Shown: positions 18,873-29,309, numbered from the stretch's first letter. The stretch is DNA of 64,000 nucleotides from an uncultured Bacteroidales bacterium (GCA_947303395.1 CAMYYD010000003.1:1-64000), one strand, 5' to 3'. Program-made: numbers and translations. Notes: a model not told the origin generated them from the letters alone.

Positions 18873-20780
18873 CTACTCAACAACGCGAGCCAAGCGGACC
18901 GAGTACCCGTTGCTCCGATAGCTGCTGCCCTGAGGCTTCACATTGCCCGAATAGAAGCCCGCGTAGTACGCGAGGTTACTACCGTTGTAGGAACTCGACC
19001 AGTAGACCCCGCCGGAACCGACATAGCTGACCGAAGTACCATTCCGGCAGCCTGCGGCAGGCAAGAACACGCAACCCGCAGACTCGAACGTCGACCAATC
19101 GCTGCCCGAATACACTGAACCCGTATAGTCGTCAGGATACAAAACAACTCCCAACATACCATTTACACTCTGGCCCAATGTGTAGCTCTTGCCAGAACCT
19201 GTACCTCCATTAACTGTACGTGTGTTGAACACATATACCCATTCGTCTTTTGTCAATGTGCGCCATGTGCTGTAGCCGCCCAGATTAGCGGCGCTGGCTG
19301 CATAACCCCAGTCAGCCTTGCCGGCGTTATCACCACCATCATACAAATTTGTCGACGTTGAACCATATGGATTGTATTGGCCGTTTGTCGTACTGGTGCT
19401 ATAAGGCTGGTAGCATGTGGCTATCGGACTGTATCCGTCGATTCCGCTCGTGCCCCAGCCGAAAAGGTCTATCCATCCTGTATAGCTCGATGAAATCGAT
19501 GCGTTGTTGCTCTTCACCTCGCTGACATACACATTGCCACTGGTCGCATCGCCAACATAGTCCCACTGGTTCTCGGCAAAACGCCATGTGCTTGTCGATG
19601 CCTGGTACTGCAGATTGCCAGGAGCAAAGAACACCTTGTCATTGCTCGAGTTGATGGTGAATGCGCCCACAGGGCTGCCCGATGCCATCGCAACGGCGAC
19701 ACCGCTGTCGTAATATCCGTTGGCTGAGACAGCAGGAACGGTGAAAGCGCCTGTGCTGGTGTAACCCGAAGCATAAGCTGTGGCGGTGGTCACCTCGTCC
19801 TGAGGGAGAAGTATCGCCCAGCGCTCGGTGTTGCTCTCGGCATGGAGCCTTATCTCGCCGCTGCCGCTCTTCGAATAGGTGTATGGATTGACAACATCAC
19901 CTATACCATTTTTTGAAAAGTCAACCGTTACTGTGTTGTTCATCCCAGTGACGGTGATGGCCTTGTCGGTATCGACACCAGTGATGGTAAACTTCGCGAT
20001 GGCGCACTTGTTGTAAAGCGTGGCTTCGTAATCCGTTTTACCTGATTGGTACAGGCTTGTCGAGCGACCATAAGAAATCACAGGGTATTTACTTGTCTGG
20101 TCGGTGATGTTCACGCTTGTTGGCTCAGAAGTGGTGCCTTTGTTGCCCATGAAGTAGATGTGGAGATAGTCGCCGTCATTACCGCTTGTAGGGTTGATGG
20201 TGCCGCTGAACTGTTTTGTCGAGCTGTTGTAGGTGAGATATCCGCAGTATGCGCCGTTGTTGCCGACGTAGAGGATGTCGCCGTCTTCCCATGTGACAGT
20301 GGCGTAGGTGCCGCCGCCTGTGGGATTAACTGCCACTTTCTCGCCGCCGTCAACATTAAGTGTGATATGGACACCGTTGGACGGGACGCTTGAGATTGTC
20401 TCGACGTTCTTTCGGCAGTTGGTCATGCCTATAAGTAACGCAAGAGCTAAAACCAATTTGGCGCCGCTATTATAGAACCTGTGAGTCTTAGAAGTCCTAT
20501 GGGTCTTATAGGATTTGCGGCGCGCTACAGCATAACCTGCGCCGACAGCTGTCAGAATCAGCAATCCACTACCCAGCGGAGCTTCGCTCTGGCCGATGCC
20601 GTTGTTTGTGATTGCCCCTGTCGTGGCAAAATCGCGGTTGCCGCCGAAGTTATCTTCTGTGCGGAAGAAACCGTCGCTCTGGGCGAACGCTGCGTTTGGC
20701 AACAGCATTCCAAATGCCATCGCCACTGAAAGCGCAAAGACTTTCAGTTTGGTTGTTCTTTTCATTGTTGTTTTTTTCAT
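18873..20780 (-). CDS. Apparent two-part ORF: short secreted protein with PLGSGLLIL...RRK C-terminal anchor motif, joined to a FISUMP/C-type-lectin-like lipoprotein
   Basis: First signal peptide at N-term; EAPLGSGLLILTAVGAGYAVARRK; second signal with lipobox LALALLIGMTNC; C-term VYWSSSYNGSNLAYYAGF...GYSVRLARVVE. Confidence 0.75.
   Translation of the reverse strand: MKKTTMKRTTKLKVFALSVAMAFGMLLPNAAFAQSDGFFRTEDNFGGNRDFATTGAITNNGIGQSEAPLGSGLLILTAVGAGYAVARRKSYKTHRTSKTHRFYNSGAKLVLALALLIGMTNCRKNVETISSVPSNGVHITLNVDGGEKVAVNPTGGGTYATVTWEDGDILYVGNNGAYCGYLTYNSSTKQFSGTINPTSGNDGDYLHIYFMGNKGTTSEPTSVNITDQTSKYPVISYGRSTSLYQSGKTDYEATLYNKCAIAKFTITGVDTDKAITVTGMNNTVTVDFSKNGIGDVVNPYTYSKSGSGEIRLHAESNTERWAILLPQDEVTTATAYASGYTSTGAFTVPAVSANGYYDSGVAVAMASGSPVGAFTINSSNDKVFFAPGNLQYQASTSTWRFAENQWDYVGDATSGNVYVSEVKSNNASISSSYTGWIDLFGWGTSGIDGYSPIATCYQPYSTSTTNGQYNPYGSTSTNLYDGGDNAGKADWGYAASAANLGGYSTWRTLTKDEWVYVFNTRTVNGGTGSGKSYTLGQSVNGMLGVVLYPDDYTGSVYSGSDWSTFESAGCVFLPAAGCRNGTSVSYVGSGGVYWSSSYNGSNLAYYAGFYSGNVKPQGSSYRSNGYSVRLARVVE
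20477..20516 (-). repeat. 9-nt period array CCTATAAGA CCCATAGGA CTTCTAAGA CTCACAGG inside a CDS
   Basis: Coding strand AAATCCTATAAGACCCATAGGACTTCTAAGACTCACAGGTTC, encodes KSYKTHRTSKTHRF. Confidence 0.8.
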
Positions 20781-20849
20781 TTTTAAACAGTAAAGTTAAT
20801 CGGTTAGTTAATGATTTTTTTTAAAACTGATTATGAATGCACGAAAACA

Positions 20850-21000
20850 GAAAAGGCATACCACTCCAATGCGGAGGTATGCCTCTATGGTTATTTTACG
20901 ATAAAATTCGCGTAAGTTATTGATTACTAACGACTTATAACTACCGGGGGGGGGTATGATTCCATACCTGCGGAATCCCACAAATGGCATTCCGCACATT
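20850..21000. other. Structured intergenic region: three perfect stems and a G9 tract
   Basis: AGGCATACC/GGTATGCCT; GGTATG/CATACC; TGCGGAAT/ATTCCGCA; G9 at 20946-20954. Confidence 0.8.
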
Positions 21001-21117
21001 ATAAGTCCGTAATATCTTGGATCAATAGTCATTTAAAAAAGTAGTGGCTGCAAAATTACAACATTTTTTAATATGGATTATCAAGAAGTTAAAGTTTTTT
21101 TAATGGTTCTGAATTAT

Positions 21118-21684
21118 TCATATAAGATTCCACTTTTTCACTATTTTATACACAGCGCCATCGGGTCTCAAGATGCTCTGGAACAGTATTATTTCTTTCA
21201 CTTCCTGGTGGATGTAGGTCTTCTGCTCGATGGCCTGCACCACCTTCTGGAAATACTGTTTCTCGCAGAGGTCTTTGATGCGGCCGAGGGTCAGATGCGG
21301 CACAAAATTTTGTCTGTCACGTTGATAACCAATGCTATCGAAGGCGGTCAGCACATCTTCTTCGAGGCTCAACAACTCATCGGGTGTCTGCTGCATGCCG
21401 AGCCATAGCACGCGCGGGGCGTAGCGGGCTCCGAAGATGCCGGTGCGGTTGAAGTCCATGGTGAAACTATGATGATTTTCAACGACTTTCGACACTGCCT
21501 CTATGATTCTCGGCTCGTCCTGAGGGGGCGTCTCGCCAATAAACTTAAGGGTTAAATGTATATTTGTAGGTCGCACCCAATTTATCATTTTCTCATGCGA
21601 CAAACTACGGCGTAAACCGTCAAGCAGCGGCACGAAGCCGTTGTTTTCGGTATTTATCGGAATTGCAAGAAATAATCTTTTCAT
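21118..21684 (-). CDS. thpR: RNA 2',3'-cyclic phosphodiesterase
   Basis: Two HxT-like motifs: NIHLTLKFIGE and FVPHLTLGRIK. Confidence 0.92.
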   Translation of the reverse strand: MKRLFLAIPINTENNGFVPLLDGLRRSLSHEKMINWVRPTNIHLTLKFIGETPPQDEPRIIEAVSKVVENHHSFTMDFNRTGIFGARYAPRVLWLGMQQTPDELLSLEEDVLTAFDSIGYQRDRQNFVPHLTLGRIKDLCEKQYFQKVVQAIEQKTYIHQEVKEIILFQSILRPDGAVYKIVKKWNLI

Positions 21685-21693
21685 ATTCTATAT

Positions 21694-21876
21694 TTTCTCT
21701 CACAGATTTCACAGATAATCACAGATTTTTTATTTCATAATATCTTCCACAATTTCATTTAGTTCGCTAAAGCGAACAGATTCCACAGATTTTTCTGTGT
21801 AATTTCTCGCTTTAGCGAGTAAATAACCGTGAAAGAACTATCTGTGTTAATCAGTGTAATCTGTGTGAGATTTTGT
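21694..21876. repeat. Composite inverted element, CACAGATTT family, with inner AGTTCGCTAAAGCGAAC and CTCGCTTTAGCGAG palindromes
   Basis: CTCTCACAGATTTCACAGATAATCACAGATTTTT ... CTGTGTTAATCAGTGTAATCTGTGTGAGA. Confidence 0.9.
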
Positions 21877-21877
21877 T

Positions 21878-23086
21878 CTACATTTGTTTGTAATCTTCAG
21901 CGAGACCGCCTTCTGATGTTTCACGATAGAGATATGGGATGTCGCGTCCTGTCTTATTCATTGTGTCCACCACTTTGTCGAACGACACTCTATGTCTGCC
22001 ATCGCTGAATGTCGAGTAGATGTTAGCATCCAGAGCGCGTGCTGCTGCGAAGGCGTTACGTTCGATGCATGGTATCTGGACGAGGCCGCACACAGGGTCG
22101 CATGTCATGCCGAGATGATGTTCGAGAGCCATCTCGCAAGCATATTCTATCTGTGCCACGCTGCCACCAAAGATCTGGCAGGCCGCACCAGCGGCCATCG
22201 CGCATGCCACTCCTACCTCGCCTTGGCAGCCGACTTCGGCACCGGAGATGGAGGCGTTGGTCTTCACGATATCACCAATAAGACCTGCGGTTATCAGCGC
22301 GCGAAGGATACGCATCTCGTCAAACTCATAGCTCTTAGAGATGTGATACAGCACCGCAGGCAGCACTCCACAAGAGCCGCATGTAGGCGCAGTGACGATG
22401 AGTCCGCCCGAAGCGTTCTCCTCAGAAACAGCGAGGGCATACGAGAACACCAGACCACGGTTACGTAAGGTGTGATGCTGATAGCCCATGGCCTTGATAT
22501 GATATTGCGTGGCTTTTCTGGCCAGATTCAATGGTCCGGGCAGACGGCCTTCGGTGGCGAGACCACGCTCCACAGCCTCTTTCATGGCAGCCCAGACGTT
22601 TCTCAGATGGTCGATGAGAGTCTCATCATTCTCATTATCAAGCACATACTCCCAGTAAGTCTTACCTTTCTCCTCGCACCATTTCATGATGTCGGTCATC
22701 TTCGTCAGCGGATAGATGTCGGGCAGCACCGACGGCTTGCCTTCCTCTTCGAGGGCACCTCCGCCAACGCTGTAAACTGTCCATTCTTCAAGGACTTTAT
22801 TCTCTTTGTCAAAAGCCTTGAATGTCATTCCGTTAGGATGATAAGGCAGGAATATCTTCGGCTGCCAAACGATGTTCACCTGTGCATGAGGCTTCAGCAC
22901 CTCGAGGATGGCGACATCGGTAAAGTGGCCTTTGCCGGTGGCGGCGAGGCTTCCGTAGAGTGTGACTTCAAACGAGGCTGCATCATGATGACGCTCAAGG
23001 AACTGCTCAGCAGCGAAACGGGGCGCCATAGTGTGGCTTGAAGATGGGCCATGACCGATGCGGTAGATTTCTTTGATAGTTTTCAT
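21878..23086 (-). CDS. sdaA: L-serine ammonia-lyase
   Basis: GHGPSSSHTMAPRFAAEQF; TAPTCGSCGVLPAVLYHI; GAEVGCQGEVGVACAMAAGA; CDPVCGLVQIPCIERNA. Confidence 0.95.
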   Translation of the reverse strand: MKTIKEIYRIGHGPSSSHTMAPRFAAEQFLERHHDAASFEVTLYGSLAATGKGHFTDVAILEVLKPHAQVNIVWQPKIFLPYHPNGMTFKAFDKENKVLEEWTVYSVGGGALEEEGKPSVLPDIYPLTKMTDIMKWCEEKGKTYWEYVLDNENDETLIDHLRNVWAAMKEAVERGLATEGRLPGPLNLARKATQYHIKAMGYQHHTLRNRGLVFSYALAVSEENASGGLIVTAPTCGSCGVLPAVLYHISKSYEFDEMRILRALITAGLIGDIVKTNASISGAEVGCQGEVGVACAMAAGAACQIFGGSVAQIEYACEMALEHHLGMTCDPVCGLVQIPCIERNAFAAARALDANIYSTFSDGRHRVSFDKVVDTMNKTGRDIPYLYRETSEGGLAEDYKQM

Positions 23087-23107
23087 AATTCATTTTTATT
23101 TGTCCTC

Positions 23108-23195
23108 GTCATTCCGACCGACCGTAGGGAGCGGAGGAATCTCCATCAATTGCAGGAGATTTATTCATTCCATTTCGCTCCGGTCGAAATGACGG
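23108..23195. repeat. Inverted pair of CATTCCG/GGAATCTCC-type arms
   Basis: CGTCATTCCGACCGACCGTAGGGAGCGGAGGAATCTCC ... GGAGATTTATTCATTCCATTTCGCTCCGGTCGAAATGACGG. Confidence 0.85.
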
Positions 23196-24894
23196 ATGGT
23201 ATAGCGTTTATCAATTTTTTTGTATATTCATTTTTCGGGTTGTTGAAAATCTCATCGGCGTCGCCGAGTTCCACTGGGCGGCCGTTGTACATCACGAGGA
23301 TGCGGTCTGACATGAAGCGGACGACGCTGAGGTCGTGCGAGATGAAGATATATGTGAATCCGAAGTCTTTCTTGAGGCGGTTCAGCAGGTTCAGCACCTG
23401 AGCCTGCACCGAGACGTCGAGTGCCGACACCGACTCGTCGCAGATGATAAGCTTCGGACGCACCGCCAGTGCCCTCGCGATGCATATACGCTGCCTCTGA
23501 CCGCCTGAGAACTCATGCGGATAACGCTGATAATGCTCAGGTTGCAGTCCCACCTCGGTGAGCAGCTCGCACACCTTGTCGCGACGACGTTTGGCGTCAG
23601 GTTCGAGGCCATGCACCGACATCGGCTCCGCTATCGCGTCGCCGACGCGCATCTTCGGGTTCAGCGACGAATAGGGGTCCTGAAACACAATCTGCGCATG
23701 TTTGCGGTATTCACGTAAGTCGTTGCCGCTCAGCGACATCACATCTCTGCCTTCGAAGATAATTTTGCCATCGGAAGGCTCTACCAGACGTAAAATCGAG
23801 CGCCCAAGGGTCGTCTTTCCGCATCCGGATTCGCCAACCAGACCGAGTGTTTCGCCAGGATAAACCTCGAAACTAACGTCATCGACGGCTTTCACGTGGT
23901 CGTAAACACGGTTGAAGATGCCTTTTTTCAGCGGGAACCACGTCTTCAGATGCTCCACCTTCAGCAATGGCTCACGGCTATATATCTCTTTCAGATGAGA
24001 TTCTCTTTCTTCTTGAGTGACAATGAGTTGCTGCTTGAAATCAGCGTCATCACTCCAGGTGCCGTCGAGGAACTCCTTCACTATCGGAAGGCGACGAAGG
24101 CGGAAATCCATTGGAGGGCGACAAGCCAGCAAGCCTTTAGTGTAGGGGTCACTAGGGGCACTAAGGACTTTAGGGGCGGGGCCAAATTCGACGACGCGGC
24201 CATCGTGCATGACTAAGATATCATCAGAGACTTCCGACACCACGCCGAGGTCGTGCGAGATGAAAATCATCGAGAGGTTATCGCTCTTTTGCAGCTCCTG
24301 CAGCAGCTTCAGAATCTCTTTCTGCACTGTGACATCGAGGGCTGTGGTAGGCTCGTCGGCAATCAGGACCTCTGGGTTGCATGCCAGCGCCATCGCTATC
24401 ATCACACGCTGTTTCTGTCCGCCGGAGAGCTCATGAGGATAGCTTTTGTATATCGCCTCGGGGCGTGGCAGCATCACTTTTTTGAAAAGGGATATTACGC
24501 GTGCCTTAGCCTCTTCTTCGGTGACGTTTTCGTGGGCAAGGATGGCTTCAGAAACTTGAAAACCGCACTGAAATACTGGGTTGAGCGAGGTCATCGGCTC
24601 CTGGAATATCATGGCGATACGCTTACCACGGATGTCGTGCATGTCTTTCTCATCGAGATGCAGAATATCTTTCCCGTCGAGGGTTATCTCGTCGGCGGTT
24701 ATCTTCGACTGTTTCTCGTTGAGAAGCCGCATCACCGCGAGGTTGCTCACCGACTTTCCGGAACCCGATTCGCCAACAATTCCAAGGGTTTTGCCACGCG
24801 GCACCTCAAAACTGACACCATGCACCGCCTCGTTCCACTCGCCATCGCGAAGGAAGCTGATTTTCAGGTTTTTTATTTGAAGCAGTGTACTCAT
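23161..24894 (-). CDS. ABC transporter ATP-binding protein, fused OppD-OppF type
   Basis: Two Walker A sites ([28 protein letters not shown]), two signature motifs ([16 protein letters not shown]); the internal [14 protein letters not shown] start is likely. Confidence 0.94.
   Translation of the reverse strand: MSTLLQIKNLKISFLRDGEWNEAVHGVSFEVPRGKTLGIVGESGSGKSVSNLAVMRLLNEKQSKITADEITLDGKDILHLDEKDMHDIRGKRIAMIFQEPMTSLNPVFQCGFQVSEAILAHENVTEEEAKARVISLFKKVMLPRPEAIYKSYPHELSGGQKQRVMIAMALACNPEVLIADEPTTALDVTVQKEILKLLQELQKSDNLSMIFISHDLGVVSEVSDDILVMHDGRVVEFGPAPKVLSAPSDPYTKGLLACRPPMDFRLRRLPIVKEFLDGTWSDDADFKQQLIVTQEERESHLKEIYSREPLLKVEHLKTWFPLKKGIFNRVYDHVKAVDDVSFEVYPGETLGLVGESGCGKTTLGRSILRLVEPSDGKIIFEGRDVMSLSGNDLREYRKHAQIVFQDPYSSLNPKMRVGDAIAEPMSVHGLEPDAKRRRDKVCELLTEVGLQPEHYQRYPHEFSGGQRQRICIARALAVRPKLIICDESVSALDVSVQAQVLNLLNRLKKDFGFTYIFISHDLSVVRFMSDRILVMYNGRPVELGDADEIFNNPKNEYTKKLINAIPSVISTGAKWNE
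24136..24178 (-). repeat. Possible 9-nt period array GTCCTTAGT GCCCCTAGT GACCCCTAC inside the ABC ATPase
   Basis: Encodes [15 protein letters not shown]; period 9 visible, but PYTKG is also expected for the family. Confidence 0.5.
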
Positions 24895-24959
24895 AATCGT
24901 CATGTCGAGCCTGTCGAAACATCTCATATATTTCTGCAAAGATAGTATTTTTTTATTTA

Positions 24960-25091
24960 TCTCTCGCAGATCTAGCAGATCTAGCAGATTTTTACCTATC
25001 TTCCGAAAATCATCTCCCAGATGCTCGCGACGCGAGCTGCAGATTTCGCGGATTTTTAACGTAATATATATCTGCGTGATCTGCGAGAGAA
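24960..25091. repeat. Composite inverted element, CGCAGAT family, with inner CTCGCGACGCGAG palindrome
   Basis: CTCTCGCAGATCTAGCAGATCTAGCAGATTTTT ... ATATCTGCGTGATCTGCGAGAGA. Confidence 0.9.
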
Positions 25092-25112
25092 TAAATGGCG
25101 GTCGAAATGACG

Positions 25113-26699
25113 TCAGAACCCCTCAAGTGTCATTAAAACCGTTGGTATCAACAATATTCCTCCAATTATAATCATCATCAGGATGAACCTCCACACCCAT
25201 TTGAACCATTTCTGATATGGGATCTTCGCTACACCGAGGGCTCCGATGAGAACGCCTGACGTTGGCGTTATCATGTTGGTGAAACCGTCGCCGAACTGGA
25301 ACGCCATTACTGTGGCTTGACGGCACACCCCGATGAGGTCGCCAAACGGAGCCATGATAGGCATGGTGATAGCAGCCTTAGCCGAACCCGACGGAATCAC
25401 GATGTTAATAAGCGTCTGGATGCCATACATTATCTCGACCGACGCCACCTTGCCGAAGTCGGACATCGATTTCGACAAGCAGTAAAGGATAGTGTCGATG
25501 ATGCCTCCGTCTTGAAGAATTATCACTATGCCACCCGCCAAACCGACGACCACGGCAGCCGACAAGATATCCTGCATTCCCTCGATGAAAAGTCGGGCTA
25601 TGTCGCTGGCGCTCTTGCCGATAGCCACGCCGCTGCAGATGCCCATGGCGAGGAACAGCGACGCGATCTCCATCACATACCAACCGTAACCCATCACGCC
25701 GATTATCAAATAAACGATGGTGTAAAGCAGCATCACCAAGATGAAGCTGTGCACCGTTTTCCGTAAGGATAGGAAACCTAAAATGGCGAAAAGACCAGTC
25801 AAAATCGGGATGATTGGCATGGTTAAAGCTCTTTTGCCCACCGTCAATGTCGTTTCAGGGTTCAAAACCGAGAAAACCACCATCGCGACAAACAGGAAAG
25901 CATAGACAAACCAAGCCTGTCGAGGCACATATTTTTCAAACTCCTGCCCTTGCGCCGATGAATTTTGCCGCCAATAAGCGTCGTCGTCGAACATTATCGA
26001 GCTTTGCGGATTACGTTTGACTTTATGGGCATAATGCAACACGAAGGCGATGCCGAAAATGTTGATAATCACCCAGCAGAAGATGCGGTAGCCTATGCCC
26101 GAGAACAGCGGCACGCCTGCGATGCCTTGCGCGATACCGATTGTAAACGGGTTCAGAATAGCTCCGGCAAATCCGATATGCGCCGCCACATACACCATGC
26201 AAAGGCCTACGATGCTGTCGTAACCCATTGATATTGCGAGCGGTATGACTATAATCACAAAGGCGATACACTCCTCGCTCATGCCGAAGACCGCTCCGAA
26301 GAGGCTAAACAGCAGCATTATCAGCACGATGATGATGTTATCTATGCCTAAAAATCGTATAAACTTATGATTTTCAAGTCGTTGCGTGAATTTCAAAAAG
26401 GAAAAGATTCCCATGTCTATGGCGCGGCTTTTGTTCATAATCCAGAACGCGCCGCCAATCATAAGGATGAAGATGATGATTTTCGACTGCTGCACGAAGC
26501 CGTTGAAAAGCGCCGAAAACACTTGCCATGTCTGAGCTTCAGGATGGAAAACCTCCTGATATTCAGCAGGTAACTCGTTTTCATAATAAAACTGTCCGTC
26601 GACGTACATTCCCGGCTTGATGAACCAAGTCATGATGGCGGCGACCACGATTATGCAGAAAACGATGACGTAGGTATGCGGTACTTTTCGCTGTGACAT
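25113..26699 (-). CDS. YfcC / C4-dicarboxylate anaerobic carrier family membrane protein
   Basis: [30 protein letters not shown]; multi-[34 protein letters not shown]. Confidence 0.88.
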   Translation of the reverse strand: MSQRKVPHTYVIVFCIIVVAAIMTWFIKPGMYVDGQFYYENELPAEYQEVFHPEAQTWQVFSALFNGFVQQSKIIIFILMIGGAFWIMNKSRAIDMGIFSFLKFTQRLENHKFIRFLGIDNIIIVLIMLLFSLFGAVFGMSEECIAFVIIVIPLAISMGYDSIVGLCMVYVAAHIGFAGAILNPFTIGIAQGIAGVPLFSGIGYRIFCWVIINIFGIAFVLHYAHKVKRNPQSSIMFDDDAYWRQNSSAQGQEFEKYVPRQAWFVYAFLFVAMVVFSVLNPETTLTVGKRALTMPIIPILTGLFAILGFLSLRKTVHSFILVMLLYTIVYLIIGVMGYGWYVMEIASLFLAMGICSGVAIGKSASDIARLFIEGMQDILSAAVVVGLAGGIVIILQDGGIIDTILYCLSKSMSDFGKVASVEIMYGIQTLINIVIPSGSAKAAITMPIMAPFGDLIGVCRQATVMAFQFGDGFTNMITPTSGVLIGALGVAKIPYQKWFKWVWRFILMMIIIGGILLIPTVLMTLEGF

Positions 26700-26707
26700 A
26701 ACTCTAA

Positions 26708-27100
26708 TTATTGAACGTGCATAAATTCGTTACCAATTCGATGCAATCCATTGACAATCAACTCCCTTTTATCTTGACGAGGGTTTCTGTAACCACTGAG
26801 ATAATGCCCCAGCTGACGTTGGTTTATTCCAGTCACACGACTTAATGCAGCACGAGTCAATATTCCATCATAATAATGAAGAAGAGCTGATACTTCAAGG
26901 ACAAACTCAATTTTATATTCACATTTTACACATTCAGGTAACTCATCAGGTTCTGAACCTTCGATATGAAATTTCAAAGCCGATTCGTAGGCTTCCTTAA
27001 CGCCGTCAAGGGTTTTATGCGTGGCTACACATCCCGGAACCTGATCTGAAACCGCCCCGTAATTGTTTTTCCAAACGATTTTTACTTTAATTGTTTCCAT
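26708..27100 (-). CDS. HicB-like antitoxin (partial-RNase-H fold plus HTH), no HicA partner seen
   Basis: GAVSDQVPGCVATHKTLDGVKEAYESALKFHIEG; C-term RAALSRVTGINQRQLGHYLSGYRNPRQ. Confidence 0.8.
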   Translation of the reverse strand: METIKVKIVWKNNYGAVSDQVPGCVATHKTLDGVKEAYESALKFHIEGSEPDELPECVKCEYKIEFVLEVSALLHYYDGILTRAALSRVTGINQRQLGHYLSGYRNPRQDKRELIVNGLHRIGNEFMHVQ

Positions 27101-27382
27101 ATCTTTATTATTTTAATCCAGCTACTTGTCCATACATCCATAATTTTGAACATTGCAAAGGTAGTAAAAATACTAACATACAACAAATTTTTAATAAAAA
27201 TTTTAACCATTTTTTCAGGCAAAATTACAATAGGTGATTTGAATTAGTCGTATGAAAAATGACTAATTTTTGAATGGTTTTGTAAATTATTGATTGTCAA
27301 TTTGTTACAATAGCAACAATGACAGTTTTAAGGCTTTTTAATTGTTAATAAATTTTAACAAATCGATGCAGATATTTTCAGA

Positions 27383-29200
27383 TTATCTTACAACATCGCT
27401 TACGAGGCGCACCGAATAGCCATACCAGCGGTCATTGGTCGAAAATCCTCCAAAATAGATATCAAAATGCATGTAATAGGCAATATAGTTATAGTATTCG
27501 TAAGGTGTTGATGTCCAATATCCACCAAAAAGGCTATCGGTATAGTATTCCGTGCGCATTCGATAACCTGCGGCTGGGATGAACACCGCTCCTTTCGACT
27601 CAAACCTATCCATCCACTCTGTGGCACCTATCACGTTATATGTGTAACTCACTGATTCCGAATTAACTCCATACAAGCCACTGTTCAAATCCCAATCATC
27701 GGGAAGCAAAATAATTCCGCATACATTATCCACTTTGGCTTTCGCAAAACGCACGCCCGACGGCGTATTCCGCTGATAAAACAGATACCACCACTCGCCC
27801 GATGTCATTGTGCGCCACAGGTTATTGGTGTTTCCGCCATTGATTATCTGATTATCGCCCCATTCGTTGTATTCACTGTAATCATCCGAATTTGAGTATT
27901 TTGTCGGATCCTGGCCAGTTCCCCATCCGAACAAGTCAATCCAGCCGTCGTATGATGGGGAGATATTACTATTTGATTCTCCGACAAAATCTCTCTGGTT
28001 TTCGGCAAAACGCCAAGTGTCGGTCGAAGCTTGATATTGCAGATTTCCTTTTGAGAAATAAACTTTTTGCGTTGCACTCACGGAAAACGCACTAACAATA
28101 GCGCCTTCCGGACCAGGCACATCGGTTATGAAAACCACATCCTCACCGTATGCTGTGCCATAGTTGTTTGTCGCGTATGCCCTTACATAATACGTCACGC
28201 CAGCATTTAAGCCAGACATTTCAACTGAAAACTCCCACATGCCGGAATCTGTCGATTGATGAGCTCCGTCAATCGTAGGATTTGGAGAAGTACCCCAACA
28301 GGCTCCAAGGTCAATAATGCTGTCGCCACCCAAATCTTCAATATTTCCATAACATTTGGCGGTGGTTTCAGTGATATTTGTAACGTAAGATGTCCGCACA
28401 GTCGCAACACCAGGATTATCAAGAGTTGTGAACATCAACTGGTTACCATAAACCACACCAAAACGTGGGCTTTCAATAAAAGCTCTTACATTATAATTAG
28501 TCGAAGCTTCTAATCCAGTAATCTCCAACGTGAAATCATTAGTATTTTCATTAGTAGACACATGGCTGTCTTCAATTGTAGGATAATAGTTTTCCTTGCT
28601 CCAACAAAAACCTCTTTTTTTAATGGTATTGTCCGCAAATTCGACAAAGCCGTTAATCACAGCCGAAGTAGCAGTCACATCGGTGACAGAATATGTGTAA
28701 ACATCTATTCCAAAGCACCAATTATCCTGATATTCAATCTGTGCGCCTATTATCTCATTGTTTGCATCATAAATATAGTCAACAACATAAACTCGCGCAT
28801 ACTTTGTATATACATATCCATAATTGTCATATTCAACTTTTTTCAAAACGTAGCCATGTCCCGGAAAAACCGCCACCTGCTCGCTCCAGCCATCCTGTGG
28901 GATCTGGTAAACATAGCCCAAAGAAGCCACTTCTCCAACATCATTAAAGGTAAGATATGCACCGTTACCATAAATAGTATAAAAATTATTTGCAGTGCTA
29001 ATCTTTATATAACGACCGAGAATGAGCACATAGCTTCCATCGTCATTCAACAGATTTACGGTAACAACATTTTCCGGTTCCTCATAATATGTTGGGGTTT
29101 CCGGCTCATTTGACGCTGAAGTTTTGTCTTTTTTGCAAGATAAAGTCAAAATGCTTAAAGCGATAAGCATCAGGGATATAGCAAAAATACGTTTTTTCAT
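27383..29200 (-). CDS. FISUMP/C-type-lectin-like lipoprotein with Fn3-like repeats
   Basis: Lipobox LTLSC; YFSKGNLQYQASTDTWRFAENQ...GWIDLFGWGTG parallels the 18873 CDS; C-term GGYWTSTPYEYYNYIAYYMHF...GYSVRLVS. Confidence 0.8.
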   Translation of the reverse strand: MKKRIFAISLMLIALSILTLSCKKDKTSASNEPETPTYYEEPENVVTVNLLNDDGSYVLILGRYIKISTANNFYTIYGNGAYLTFNDVGEVASLGYVYQIPQDGWSEQVAVFPGHGYVLKKVEYDNYGYVYTKYARVYVVDYIYDANNEIIGAQIEYQDNWCFGIDVYTYSVTDVTATSAVINGFVEFADNTIKKRGFCWSKENYYPTIEDSHVSTNENTNDFTLEITGLEASTNYNVRAFIESPRFGVVYGNQLMFTTLDNPGVATVRTSYVTNITETTAKCYGNIEDLGGDSIIDLGACWGTSPNPTIDGAHQSTDSGMWEFSVEMSGLNAGVTYYVRAYATNNYGTAYGEDVVFITDVPGPEGAIVSAFSVSATQKVYFSKGNLQYQASTDTWRFAENQRDFVGESNSNISPSYDGWIDLFGWGTGQDPTKYSNSDDYSEYNEWGDNQIINGGNTNNLWRTMTSGEWWYLFYQRNTPSGVRFAKAKVDNVCGIILLPDDWDLNSGLYGVNSESVSYTYNVIGATEWMDRFESKGAVFIPAAGYRMRTEYYTDSLFGGYWTSTPYEYYNYIAYYMHFDIYFGGFSTNDRWYGYSVRLVSDVVR

Positions 29201-29278
29201 GGCTAATTATTTTAACATTTATGCAAAAATATATAAAATTTGAATATGAATCTTTCTGGACAATTTTTTTTTACTTTT

Positions 29279-29309
29279 TTTGAATATTGAATGAAAAATT
29301 GTAATTTTG
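29279..29309 (+). promoter_or_regulatory. Bacteroidetes promoter for the aldolase gene (TTTG -33, 19-nt spacer, TAATTTTG -7)
   Basis: TTTG 29279-29282; TAATTTTG 29302-29309; ATG at 29340. Confidence 0.65.

Noticed and set aside
21694-21876. CRISPR array
   Set aside because: Units are 9-10 nt without unique 30-nt spacers and are followed by inverted copies; no cas genes in the window.
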